Assembly: GCA_027325475.1 (NCBI GenBank)
Contig: DAIEFO010000033.1
Span: 2,906-12,305, forward strand
Direction of reading: 5' to 3'
Source: Desulfobacteraceae bacterium
GTDB lineage: Bacteria; Desulfobacterota; Desulfobacteria; Desulfobacterales; Desulfatirhabdiaceae
Length of the DNA stretch: 9,400 nucleotides
Part shown: positions 1-6,701 of the stretch, one piece after another
Position numbering within the stretch: position 1 is the first letter of the stretch
Layout of the letters: each line of letters opens with the position of its first letter
Notes under the pieces: generated by a model
Databases searched by the model: none
Told to the model about the DNA's origin: nothing
The model's input: the letters and a program-made list of their open reading frames with translations, nothing else
Position numbers and translations under genes: made by a program

Positions 1-1893
1 GAGGCCATGCTGCACGGAATGTCTTTGCCGGCCATATACGAGCTGACCCGAATTGACCCATGGTTTCTGGATCAAATCCGGCAGATTGTAGATATGGAAG
101 CCCGCATTCGTGATGCCGGAAAGAACATTTCCGGTTCCTTGCTCAAACAGGCCAAATCCACCGGATTTTCTGATATCCAGATTGCCACCATTGTTGGTGC
201 GACCGAGCAGGATATCCGAAACCGCCGATCCGATGCGGGCATTCTTCCGGTGTATAAACTGGTGGACACGTGCGCTGCTGAATTCAAGGCCGCCACGCCG
301 TATTACTATTCCACCTATGAAACCGAAAATGAAGCCAGGGTTTCGAACCGGAAAAAAGTGATGATCCTGGGCGGCGGCCCCAACCGGATCGGCCAGGGAA
401 TCGAATTTGATTACTGCTGTGTCCATGCCTCTTTTGCGCTCAGAGAAGAGGGAATTGAAAGCATCATGGTCAACAGCAACCCCGAAACCGTCAGTACGGA
501 TTATGATACTTCCGACAAGCTGTATTTCGAGCCGCTGACGCGAGAGGATGTGCTGAATATTGTCGAGACCGAAAAACCTCTGGGCGTCATCGTTCAATTC
601 GGCGGTCAGACGCCGCTGAATCTTTCCACGTCGTTGCATCGCGCCGGCGTTTCTATTTTAGGGACTCAGCCCGAAAGCATCGACCGGGCGGAAGACCGAA
701 AACTTTTTCAGTCTATGCTGCATAAACTTGGGCTGGTGCAACCGGAAAACGGCACGGCGACATCGGTGGCTGAAGCCGTGGCGGTGGCTGAAGATATCGG
801 CTATCCGGTCATGGTTCGGCCATCCTATGTACTGGGCGGCAGGGCCATGAAAATTGTTTATGATCCTAAAGAACTCGAAAACTTTACCTTGCTGGCCATT
901 GCCGCATCCCCCAATCATCCCGTGCTCATCGATAAATTTCTGGAAGACGCCATCGAGGTGGATGTGGACGCAATTTCCGATGGGAAGGTTACGATCATCG
1001 GCGGCATTATGGAGCATATCGAAGAGGCGGGAATTCATTCCGGAGATTCGGCATGCGTGCTTCCCCCCTACAGTTTAAAGCCGGAAATTCTGGATGAAAT
1101 CGCGCGGGCTACCAAGTCCATGGCTTCGGAGCTTCATGTGGTGGGGCTCATGAATGTTCAGTATGCTGTCAAAAGCGACCAGCTCTATGTTCTGGAAGTA
1201 AATCCCCGCGCTTCCAGAACCATTCCGTTTGTCAGCAAGGCTACCGGCGTTCCTCTTGCCAAACTGGCCACCAAAATCATGCTGGGTAAGACATTGAAGG
1301 AGCTGGGGCTGACATCCGAAAGAATTCCTCACCACATATCGGTCAAAGAGGCAGTCATGCCGTTTAACCGGTTTCCCGATGTCGATACGCTTCTGGGGCC
1401 TGAAATGAAATCGACTGGAGAGGTAATGGGCATTGATGAAGATATGGGCTCCGCCTATGCCAAGGCGCAGCTTGGCGCCGGGCAGAACCTGCCTCTGGAA
1501 GGTACAGTGTTTATCAGCGTCAAGGACAGGGACAAGCCTGGAGCGTTGACCATCGCCCGGCAGCTTTACGATATCGGATTCTCTCTGATGACCACACGCG
1601 GCACCGGTGCTTTTCTGGAAAAAAGCGGTATCCCCAGCCGTATGGTCAATAAGGTGTCCGTCGGCAGACCTCATGTGGTGGATGCCATCATGAACCGTGA
1701 AATTCAACTGATCATCAATACGGGGTTTGGAAATGAAACCAAGCGGGATGGGTATCACCTGCGCCGGGCGGCTATCAAATACAATATTCCTTACACGACC
1801 ACTCTGGCTGGTGCCATTGCCCTCGGAAAGGCTATCAGCGCTATGAAACAAAAGACGCTTTCGGTAAAACCGCTTCAGGAATATCATGGATAG
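1..1893 (+). CDS. carB: Carbamoyl-phosphate synthase large subunit, C-terminal part (5' end outside the window)
   Basis: The large subunit of carbamoyl-phosphate synthase makes carbamoyl phosphate from bicarbonate, ATP and glutamine-derived ammonia for pyrimidine and arginine synthesis, working with CarA in the cytoplasm. The frame is open from base 1, so the gene enters from the left; the ATG at base 7 is internal. About 630 codons remain, which fits a full protein of about 1,070 residues beginning near E. coli residue 440. In order are the end of the oligomerization domain (IDPWFLDQI), the second carboxyphosphate-type ATP-grasp half from about base 350 (GGGPNRIGQGIEFDY, then NSNPETVSTDYD, FGGQTPLN, MVRPSYVLGGRAM and LEVNPRASRT), and a C-terminal MGS-like allosteric domain from about base 1500 (FISVKDRDKPGA, TTRGTGAFL, LIINT). 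The protein looks intact to its TAG stop. carA is presumably upstream. Identity is very secure. Confidence 0.98.
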   Translation, partial: EAMLHGMSLPAIYELTRIDPWFLDQIRQIVDMEARIRDAGKNISGSLLKQAKSTGFSDIQIATIVGATEQDIRNRRSDAGILPVYKLVDTCAAEFKAATPYYYSTYETENEARVSNRKKVMILGGGPNRIGQGIEFDYCCVHASFALREEGIESIMVNSNPETVSTDYDTSDKLYFEPLTREDVLNIVETEKPLGVIVQFGGQTPLNLSTSLHRAGVSILGTQPESIDRAEDRKLFQSMLHKLGLVQPENGTATSVAEAVAVAEDIGYPVMVRPSYVLGGRAMKIVYDPKELENFTLLAIAASPNHPVLIDKFLEDAIEVDVDAISDGKVTIIGGIMEHIEEAGIHSGDSACVLPPYSLKPEILDEIARATKSMASELHVVGLMNVQYAVKSDQLYVLEVNPRASRTIPFVSKATGVPLAKLATKIMLGKTLKELGLTSERIPHHISVKEAVMPFNRFPDVDTLLGPEMKSTGEVMGIDEDMGSAYAKAQLGAGQNLPLEGTVFISVKDRDKPGALTIARQLYDIGFSLMTTRGTGAFLEKSGIPSRMVNKVSVGRPHVVDAIMNREIQLIINTGFGNETKRDGYHLRRAAIKYNIPYTTTLAGAIALGKAISAMKQKTLSVKPLQEYHG

Positions 1894-1940
1894 TTGTTAT
1901 CCTGCAGCCTGCTGCTGTATTTCAATATCTTAAAATGTGA

Positions 1941-1959
1941 GCTTTTTACGAAGTCATCA
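1941..1959 (+). repeat. Dispersed intergenic 19-mer, copy 1 (carB-purF gap)
   Basis: The sequence GCTTTTTACGAAGTCATCA matches the family ACTTTTTACGAAGTCATCA at 18 of 19 positions. Its right end, together with the next ten bases, forms a short imperfect inverted repeat (AAGTCATCA, one base, TGATGGCTT). The remainder of the 133-bp carB-purF gap shows no clear terminator or promoter. Confidence 0.75.
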
Positions 1960-2008
1960 ATGATGGCTTAACAGGAAATCCGATTTCCGTCGTGTCATCT
2001 GATTTTTA

Positions 2009-2027
2009 ACTTTTTGCGAGTTTATCA
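2009..2027 (+). repeat. Degenerate 19-mer copy abutting the purF start codon
   Basis: ACTTTTTGCGAGTTTATCA aligns without gaps to the copy after purF (ACTTTTTGCGAAGTCATCA) at 16 of 19 positions, including an identical 11-base left part. Its last A is the A of the purF ATG. If this is a true family member, the repeat supplies the sequence where a Shine-Dalgarno site should sit. The match could be chance, but the shared 11-mer and matching orientation argue for relatedness. Confidence 0.55.
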
Positions 2028-3481
2028 TGAATGATTGTGCTTGTTTTGAATCTCTGGACTTATCTGATGAGGAAGACAAACCTCGTGAAGCCTGTGGACT
2101 GTTCGCCATTCACGGCCATCCGGATGCCGCCCGGCTGACCTATTTCGGGTTGTATGCCCTTCAGCACCGTGGTCAGGAGAGTGCCGGCATTGCGGTGATT
2201 CAGAATCAGCAGATAGTCTCGCATAAAGGGATGGGACTGGTCTCTGATGTGTTTAAAAAGCCTCATCTGGAGCAGCTTGGCGGTGAAACCGCGATTGGTC
2301 ACGTGCGATATTCAACTACCGGAAGCTCCATTTTAACGAACGCGCAGCCTTTTGTCGTGCATCACCGCATGCGCTCCTATGCTGTCGCGCATAACGGTAA
2401 TCTTGTGAATGCGTCACAGTTGAAAAATGAACTGGAAGCATCCGGTTCCATTTTTCAAACAACGATGGACAGTGAAGTTTTTTTGCACCTCTTTGTCAAA
2501 AATCTGGGGATGGGGTTCGAAAAGGCATTGCTTGAAACTGTTTCGCGTATTAAAGGCGCATTTTCCATGATCGTGCTGACCAACTCCGGAGAAATCATTG
2601 GGATGAAAGATCCCAATGGATTCCGGCCGTTGTGTCTGGGACAACTCAATGGCCACTATGTGCTGGCTTCAGAAACCTGCGCCCTTGATCTGGTGGAAGC
2701 GGAATTTATCCGGGAACTGGATCCTGGTGAAATCGTCATTATCACGGATGAAGGCATCCGGAGTCTCAAAAATCCGATAACCGCCCGCAAGTCTTTTTGT
2801 ATATTTGAATTTATTTATTTCGCCCGTCCAGACAGCACCATTTTTGGTAAAAATGTCTATCTGATGCGCAAGGCCCATGGCCGGCAACTGGCTCGTGAAG
2901 CGCCGGTGGCTGCGGATATGATCATGCCGTTTCCGGATTCCGGAACATATGCAGCGCTGGGCTATTCTGAAACATCCGGCATTCCGTTCGAGATGGGGAT
3001 GATTCGCAATCATTACGTGGGCAGAACCTTTATTCAACCCACCCAGAGCATGAGAGATTTTGGCGTGCGGGTCAAACTGAATCCTGTCAAGGAACTCCTG
3101 AATGGCAAAGATATTATCATTATCGAAGATTCTATCATTCGCGGTACTACAGTCAGGACGCGGGTAAAGGCGTTGCGGGAGCTGGGCGTTAAAAAAGTGC
3201 ATCTGCGCGTCAGTGGTCCTGCGCATCGGTTTCCATGTCATTATGGAATTGACTTTTCGACCAAAGGAGAATTGATTGCCGCTCGGATGAGCGTGGAGGA
3301 CCTTCGGAATTTTCTGGGTCTGGATTCGCTTCATTACCTCAGCCTGGAAGGACTGCTGCAATCTACGGGTATCCAAAATCCTGAAAATTGTTTTTGTAAA
3401 GCCTGTTTTGATGGATGCTATCCGGTCGCCTTCGATGACAGCCTCAGTAAAGACTGCCTCGAATTCCCTCAGACAGCCTGA
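2027..3481 (+). CDS. purF: Amidophosphoribosyltransferase (glutamine PRPP amidotransferase), Fe-S type
   Basis: PurF catalyses the first committed step of purine synthesis, making phosphoribosylamine from PRPP and glutamine. The N-terminal Ntn glutaminase domain begins at Cys23 (EACGLFAIHGHPDAA), so residues 1-22 are an acidic propeptide expected to be removed to free the catalytic cysteine. Glutaminase motifs follow (LQHRGQESAGI, GHVRYST, AHNGNLVN). The C-terminal phosphoribosyltransferase domain carries the PRPP loop IIIIEDSIIRGTT near residues 363-375. Cys258, Cys404, Cys457 and Cys460 sit where B. subtilis PurF binds its 4Fe-4S cluster; subtracting the propeptide gives 236 and 382, the same numbers as in that enzyme for the first two. 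Length (484 residues) is normal. The start is the only sensible ATG, although no good Shine-Dalgarno sequence precedes it. carB lies 133 bp upstream on the same strand. Confidence 0.98.
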   Translation: MNDCACFESLDLSDEEDKPREACGLFAIHGHPDAARLTYFGLYALQHRGQESAGIAVIQNQQIVSHKGMGLVSDVFKKPHLEQLGGETAIGHVRYSTTGSSILTNAQPFVVHHRMRSYAVAHNGNLVNASQLKNELEASGSIFQTTMDSEVFLHLFVKNLGMGFEKALLETVSRIKGAFSMIVLTNSGEIIGMKDPNGFRPLCLGQLNGHYVLASETCALDLVEAEFIRELDPGEIVIITDEGIRSLKNPITARKSFCIFEFIYFARPDSTIFGKNVYLMRKAHGRQLAREAPVAADMIMPFPDSGTYAALGYSETSGIPFEMGMIRNHYVGRTFIQPTQSMRDFGVRVKLNPVKELLNGKDIIIIEDSIIRGTTVRTRVKALRELGVKKVHLRVSGPAHRFPCHYGIDFSTKGELIAARMSVEDLRNFLGLDSLHYLSLEGLLQSTGIQNPENCFCKACFDGCYPVAFDDSLSKDCLEFPQTA

Positions 3482-3482
3482 T

Positions 3483-3563
3483 GTATCGGAGAAAGTAATC
3501 GTGAAGCGACAGCGATGAGGAATGCAGCGCTGGCGCGCATGCGGACTTTTTGCGAAGTCATCA
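3483..3563 (+). repeat. Truncated repeat element ending in 19-mer copy 2 (downstream of purF)
   Basis: The 19-mer ACTTTTTGCGAAGTCATCA lies at 3545-3563. The flank to its left, read on the minus strand (CCGCATGC, then GCTGCATTCCTCATCGCTG), resembles the interior of the palindromic element between asd and greA (CCGCATGC, then GCCGTATCCTTCGTCATTGC). This therefore looks like one end of the same element plus part of its body, in the opposite orientation, with the other end missing. The left limit is approximate. The rest of the gap up to base 3706 holds no convincing promoter. Confidence 0.55.
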
Positions 3564-3706
3564 ATTTTGGGCTTGCGTAATCACTGATCTTGTGTTAGCT
3601 TTTCTTCAATTTTTATGCAATCCAGCATATGGAGTATCTGTTTGAAATTATTGCCATGAACTGGCATGGTCGGGTTTTGAATTGTTTCGTTTAAACGGAT
3701 AACATT

Positions 3707-3716
3707 AAAGGAGGGG
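3707..3716 (+). promoter_or_regulatory. Strong Shine-Dalgarno for the small membrane protein
   Basis: AAAGGAGGGG is a near-perfect anti-16S match and lies nine bases before the ATG at 3726. It fixes the start and is the strongest ribosome-binding site in the window, suggesting high translation of the short downstream gene. Confidence 0.85.
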
Positions 3717-3725
3717 TTATTTTCT

Positions 3726-4013
3726 ATGAAAACGTTGATCGGTGGTGCTGTTGCTGCGGTTTTGGGATTGATTGGTATTTCTATTTGGTTTCAGGCGTTT
3801 ATGCAGGTTATCGCAGGCGTTTTGCCGGTTATGCTGCTTCTGGGTGGTGGGTTGGCGCTTTATTTGGGATTTGATGAACTGAAAGATACATGGAAAAAAG
3901 ATGACAAACCAGCAGCGGCTCCTACTGCCTGTGCAGACCCCGTAGATAAATATAAACAAGAAATCAGCGATCTGAAGCAGGAACTCGAGTCTCTGAAGGC
4001 AGGTAAGGCTTGA
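3726..4013 (+). CDS. Small membrane protein with two hydrophobic segments and a C-terminal coiled coil, function unknown
   Basis: I cannot assign this 95-residue protein to a named family. Two hydrophobic helices are visible, about residues 4-22 (GGAVAAVLGLIGISIWF) and 28-49 (IAGVLPVMLLLGGGLALYLGF), with only a few residues between them, so a helical hairpin in the inner membrane is likely. A charged stretch (DELKDTWKKDDK) and an Ala/Pro linker follow. The last segment has hydrophobic residues at V73, Y76, I80, L83, L87 and L90, a clean heptad pattern for a short coiled coil, suggesting oligomerization or a partner protein. The excellent Shine-Dalgarno site, complete reading frame and domain logic make it a real gene. 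It stands alone between purF and the convergent rnhA. The two-helix layout loosely recalls small magnetosome proteins such as MamI, but this is only a resemblance of pattern. Confidence 0.86.
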   Translation: MKTLIGGAVAAVLGLIGISIWFQAFMQVIAGVLPVMLLLGGGLALYLGFDELKDTWKKDDKPAAAPTACADPVDKYKQEISDLKQELESLKAGKA

Positions 4014-4031
4014 TGTAAATGTTTTCAGATG

Positions 4032-4061
4032 ACACGGATGTTTTTTTAGTGATGGCCGTGT
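4032..4061 (+). terminator. Possible weak terminator after the small membrane protein gene
   Basis: ACACGG at 4032-4037 can pair with CCGTGT at 4056-4061 across an 18-base loop, and a T-rich run (TTTGTTGTTT) overlaps and follows the right arm. The stem is only six pairs and the loop is long, so this is a weak candidate. Confidence 0.3.
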
Positions 4062-4090
4062 TTGTTGTTTCTCGTCCCCTTATAATAAAC

Positions 4091-4131
4091 TGATGTGCAG
4101 ACAGAAATTTTATAGCGTCTGCTGCGCATCA
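4091..4131. terminator. Hairpin between convergent genes, possible bidirectional terminator
   Basis: TGATGTGCAGAC (4091-4102) pairs with GTCT (4117-4120) and GCGCATCA (4124-4131). This gives twelve pairs, including one G-T, with a three-base bulge and a 14-base loop. On the + strand a T7 run follows after five bases (4137-4143). On the minus strand the stem overlaps the rnhA stop codon and is followed only by an A/T-rich stretch. Its position between converging genes supports a role in ending transcription, but neither T tract is ideally placed. Confidence 0.4.
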
Positions 4132-4806
4132 GGATGTTTTTTTCAGTGCCGTCTGAATGGCTGAAGTTGCCAGCTTGTCCGCCTTTTCGTTTTCCTCGAT
4201 ACCGCAGTGTCCTTTTACCTTGATCAGTTTCACGTTTTTAAATCGCTTGATCAGCATCTGGATTTCGTGAACGAGTTCGATGTTCTTGCGGGCTTTCCAT
4301 CCCAGAGATAACAGTCCATGCGCATAGCTGCTGTCAGTATAAATCCTGACGGGGATATCGTATCTTTTCGCTTCGAGCAGCCCCGCGCGGATAGCCTCGA
4401 GTTCAGCAATATTGTTGGTGCCCATACCGATATAGCGGGAAATTTCCTTTTCATGCTCTCGATAACGCATAAGAACGCCAATTCCAGAGGGGCCGGGATT
4501 GCCCGATGAAGCACCATCGGTGAAAATGTGGATGCAATCCTCATCCAGCGTGATATCGGGCGCCGATACGGTCATGCGATCTCGTTTATGCACGTTTCGT
4601 GATGGTGCGCTCTGCGCAGTATCGTCTAAAGGGCGAATGTCGGAACTGTGAACCTGATATTCATAATTCTGGTCCTGCTGGTATTTGATCAACGCTTTCC
4701 CTTTATCAATGCGGATGTTTCCGCAAGCATCGAGTGCAACCCATACTTTATGGCGTTTGAAGCGCATACGCGTCCATTCCTGCGATGTTGTATCCGTGCT
4801 GTCCAT
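4129..4806 (-). CDS. rnhA: Ribonuclease HI with an N-terminal extension
   Basis: RNase HI cuts the RNA strand of RNA-DNA hybrids, acting on R-loops and replication primers. The catalytic domain spans about residues 91-219 and keeps the full active site: D97 (FTDGASSGNPGPSG), E135 (NNIAELEAI), D158 (YTDSSYA) and D210, with the assisting H200 (VKGHCGIEENEKAD). The protein is 225 residues, whereas E. coli RNase HI is 155. The extra N-terminal ~85 residues contain a compact segment, about residues 11-60, rich in alternating aromatic and hydrophobic residues (WTRMRFKRHKVWVALD, KALIKY, NYEYQVH), then a polar linker. This lacks the features of the known N-terminal hybrid-binding domain of RNase H1. 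The start is supported by AGGAGA four bases before the ATG. The gene is convergent with the small membrane protein gene and divergent from psd. Confidence 0.93.
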   Translation of the reverse strand: MDSTDTTSQEWTRMRFKRHKVWVALDACGNIRIDKGKALIKYQQDQNYEYQVHSSDIRPLDDTAQSAPSRNVHKRDRMTVSAPDITLDEDCIHIFTDGASSGNPGPSGIGVLMRYREHEKEISRYIGMGTNNIAELEAIRAGLLEAKRYDIPVRIYTDSSYAHGLLSLGWKARKNIELVHEIQMLIKRFKNVKLIKVKGHCGIEENEKADKLATSAIQTALKKTS

Positions 4807-4999
4807 AAATTCTCCTGATATCGTATGGATTTAAAATATTTAGGAAGTTCTATAATGCTGGAAAAACCAGATTCAGATGGAGCCACGCAGGAGCGTCTAT
4901 AAACGGCTTTCATGGACAGATCAAGAAATAAATCCATATATCTTGAAGCCCTGCGAAAGGTATCGGAATGATGAAAGAACGTTTGGCGATGGGTAGTTA

Positions 5000-5028
5000 T
5001 TGACATGGGAAATGGATTTTGATAGAAC
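5000..5028 (+). promoter_or_regulatory. Predicted sigma-70-type promoter for psd-pssA
   Basis: A perfect -35 box TTGACA (5000-5005) is followed after 17 bases by TAGAAC (5023-5028), four of six matches to the -10 consensus. Transcription would begin near 5035, leaving a leader of roughly 65 bases before psd. The rest of the divergent rnhA-psd gap (4807-4999) shows no gene, and I could not pick a convincing promoter for rnhA there. Confidence 0.5.
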
Positions 5029-5045
5029 TATTCAATTTTAAAAGC

Positions 5046-5067
5046 GATCTTTTCCTCATAAAAGATC
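5046..5067 (+). promoter_or_regulatory. Perfect 8-bp hairpin in the psd leader
   Basis: GATCTTTT (5046-5053) and AAAAGATC (5060-5067) are exact inverted repeats around the six-base loop CCTCAT. The hairpin lies between the predicted transcription start and the psd ribosome-binding site. There is no T run after it, so it is not a standard terminator. It could be a protein operator, an RNA-stability element or a translational control site. Confidence 0.5.
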
Positions 5068-5101
5068 AGGACATTTGCCAGCATATTTTCAGGTGCTATA
5101 T

Positions 5102-5773
5102 ATGGATAAATTTACCAGACCCGATCCTTCCAGCCTGTTCGCCTTTCCTGTTGCGGCTGCCGGGTATCCTTTGATTGCGGCTTTCGCCTTTGCAACGGGT
5201 ATATTTGCGCTTCTCAGGCTGATTATTCCAGCGCTGACGTGCCTGGCCGTCACTTTTTTTACGGCGTATTTTTTTAGAGATCCCGATCGGGTTGTCTCGA
5301 CAGCGCCAAATGCGGTGGTATCGCCAGCCGATGGGAAGGTCGTTTTCGCGCAGAGGGTAGAGTCAAGCCCTTTTTATGATGGTCCTTGTCAGAAAATCAG
5401 TATCTTTATGTCGGTTTTCAATGTTCATGTAAATCGTATTCCGTATGAGGGTATTGTTGAAAATATCGCATATCATCCAGGGAAATACCTGAATGCCAGT
5501 CTGGACAAGGCATCCGAAGACAACGAGCGTAATGCCGTTTTTGTCCAGACCGCAAACGGATCGAAATATTGTGTGATTCAAATTGCAGGGCTCGTTGCCC
5601 GGCGGATTATCTGCAAGATTCAAGCGGGAGAAAATGTTCGTCGAGGTATGCGCTTTGGAATGATTTGTTTTGGCTCCCGTCTGGATATTTACCTGCCGCC
5701 CCAAACCACACTGAATGTCGGCTTGGGAAACAAAGTGTCTGCAGGAACTTCAATCGTGGGGTATATTGCATGA
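5102..5773 (+). CDS. psd: Phosphatidylserine decarboxylase proenzyme, short type
   Basis: Psd converts phosphatidylserine to phosphatidylethanolamine at the inner membrane. The 223-residue product is of the short type (about 210-220 residues). Two hydrophobic segments near residues 13-36 and 38-57 should anchor it. The catalytic part holds SPADGKV with D77, FNVHVNRIP with H109, and the self-cleavage site FGS at 190-192; Ser192 would become the pyruvoyl group of the alpha chain, leaving a ~31-residue alpha subunit (LDIYLP and onward). The ATG at 5102 is preferred because AGGTG lies six bases before it and the protein then begins at the usual family position. An in-frame TTG at 5075 would add nine residues. 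The stop overlaps the pssA start (ATGA), so the product of the next enzyme's reaction is this enzyme's substrate. Confidence 0.95.
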   Translation: MDKFTRPDPSSLFAFPVAAAGYPLIAAFAFATGIFALLRLIIPALTCLAVTFFTAYFFRDPDRVVSTAPNAVVSPADGKVVFAQRVESSPFYDGPCQKISIFMSVFNVHVNRIPYEGIVENIAYHPGKYLNASLDKASEDNERNAVFVQTANGSKYCVIQIAGLVARRIICKIQAGENVRRGMRFGMICFGSRLDIYLPPQTTLNVGLGNKVSAGTSIVGYIA

Positions 5774-6546
5774 AAAAACACAGAAAATTTGAAAAAGTTA
5801 AGCTTAAAAAAGGAATTTTTATTCTTCCGAATATTTTTACATCGCTGAATATTCTGTGCGGTTTTTATGCTGTTATCGCATCCATCAACGGCGATTTTGT
5901 ATCCGCGGCTGTTTCTATATTGATTGCGGCTGTATTTGATACCATGGATGGAAAAGTTGCCAGGGCTACGCACACAACGAGCAGATTCGGAGTTGAGTAC
6001 GATTCACTAGCGGATGTCATATCGTTTGGAATGGCTCCTGGTATCACGATGTATTTGTGGGCGCTTCAGTCTTTGGGCAGAATTGGCTGGCTGGCGGCAT
6101 TTTTGTTTGCCATCTGCGGCGCCTTGCGTCTTGCAAGGTTCAATACTCAAGTCGGGTCTATCAGCAGCGAATATTTTGTGGGGCTTCCGATTCCCGGCGG
6201 GGCCGGGATGGCGGCTATTACTATTTTGTTTTTCAACCGTCTGGGCATTGAAGGACGCTCGTTTCCGATGCTCATTCTGATTGAATTGTATGTGCTGTCC
6301 TTTCTGATGATCAGTACCATCCGGTATTACAGTTTCAAAAAGCCGGAGCTGTTTCACAGAATGAAATTCAATGTGCTGGTAACAGCCGTTCTGATTTTGA
6401 TCTTTGTCGTATCACAGCCACAGGTTGCTCTCTTTGTGACCATACTGGCATATATTTTGTCAGGTCCGTTCAGTAATATGAAATACAGACAGAGCCTGAA
6501 AGAACAGGAGATTGTCAATAATGAACACAATGTTACTCCAGTCTGA
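5770..6546 (+). CDS. pssA: CDP-diacylglycerol--serine O-phosphatidyltransferase
   Basis: PssA joins CDP-diacylglycerol and serine to give phosphatidylserine, which Psd then decarboxylates. The 258-residue protein belongs to the integral-membrane CDP-alcohol phosphatidyltransferase family. The full signature is present: D57 and D60-G61 (DTMDG), A64-R65, G74, D78 and D82, with the exact DG-x2-AR-x8-G-x3-D-x3-D spacing. A basic N-terminus (MKKHRKFEKVKLKKG) precedes about eight hydrophobic stretches, beginning with FILPNIFTSLNILCGFYAV. GLPIPGGAGMAA near 138-149 is also typical of the bacterial type II enzyme. The start is set by the ATGA overlap with psd, a classic translational-coupling arrangement; the frame is open further upstream inside psd, but that part is not conserved-looking. 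The polar C-terminal tail ends 134 bases before the leuB region. Confidence 0.96.
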   Translation: MKKHRKFEKVKLKKGIFILPNIFTSLNILCGFYAVIASINGDFVSAAVSILIAAVFDTMDGKVARATHTTSRFGVEYDSLADVISFGMAPGITMYLWALQSLGRIGWLAAFLFAICGALRLARFNTQVGSISSEYFVGLPIPGGAGMAAITILFFNRLGIEGRSFPMLILIELYVLSFLMISTIRYYSFKKPELFHRMKFNVLVTAVLILIFVVSQPQVALFVTILAYILSGPFSNMKYRQSLKEQEIVNNEHNVTPV

Positions 6547-6552
6547 AAATTG

Positions 6553-6571
6553 ACTTTTTACGAGACCATCA
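6553..6571 (+). repeat. Dispersed intergenic 19-mer, copy 3 (pssA-leuB gap)
   Basis: ACTTTTTACGAGACCATCA matches the family consensus at 16 of 19 positions and begins six bases after the pssA stop. No element body like that after purF is recognisable on either side, so this is a solo copy. A small stem, CCGGA-TTG-TCCGG (6582-6594), follows without a T run. Confidence 0.65.
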
Positions 6572-6631
6572 GGTTTGATCGCCGGATTGTCCGGATGATG
6601 TTCCGATAAAATATGTGGCTTGATGTTTTTC

Positions 6632-6679
6632 ATGATCCTTTGATGACGTCACGGGCGCTGTCAGGGATCATATTTTTTT
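6632..6679 (+). terminator. Rho-independent terminator or attenuator just before leuB
   Basis: ATGATCCTT (6632-6640) pairs with AGGGATCAT (6663-6671), nine pairs with one G-T. GAC/GTC can pair further in (6645-6647 with 6660-6662). One A then separates the stem from a T7 tract at 6673-6679. This is the best intrinsic-terminator shape in the window. It could end the psd-pssA transcript. Because it lies only 22 bases before the preferred leuB ATG, it could also act as an attenuator in a leuB leader. Confidence 0.55.
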
Positions 6680-6701
6680 AATGTCAATTGTGGTGGATAC
6701 T

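Noticed and set aside
1903..1917. GCAGC/GCTGC hairpin just after carB as a terminator
   Set aside because: The stem is four to five pairs with almost no loop and no T tract follows.
1075..3376. Long antisense open frames inside carB and purF (up to 270 codons)
   Set aside because: They mirror strongly conserved genes, have improbable composition and no initiation signals; they are by-products of codon use on the other strand.
3433..3457. Possible missing left end of the post-purF repeat element inside the purF C-terminus
   Set aside because: Only a gapped, weak similarity (GATGAC then GTAAAGACTGC) at roughly the expected distance; the same bases encode an unremarkable PurF tail.
3661..3681. 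Sigma-54-like TGGCATG box upstream of the small membrane protein
   Set aside because: The GG at 3663-3664 would need GC twelve bases later at 3675-3676, but TT is there, so the -12 element is missing.
3677..3705. TTGAAT-17-TAACAT as a promoter for the small membrane protein gene
   Set aside because: Transcription would begin on top of the strong Shine-Dalgarno site, which would then be lost from the mRNA.
4851..4856. TATAAT on the + strand in the rnhA-psd gap as a promoter
   Set aside because: There is no acceptable -35 box 16-18 bases upstream and no gene directly behind it; the only following frame is 15 codons long.
4689..5006. 105-codon open frame on the minus strand overlapping the 5' part of rnhA
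   Set aside because: It overlaps the well-supported RNase HI start in another frame, has no ribosome-binding site I can see, and its translation shows no domain-like pattern.
5075..5101. TTG at 5075 as the psd start
   Set aside because: It would add nine residues outside the usual family start; the ATG at 5102 has its own AGGTG site at good spacing.
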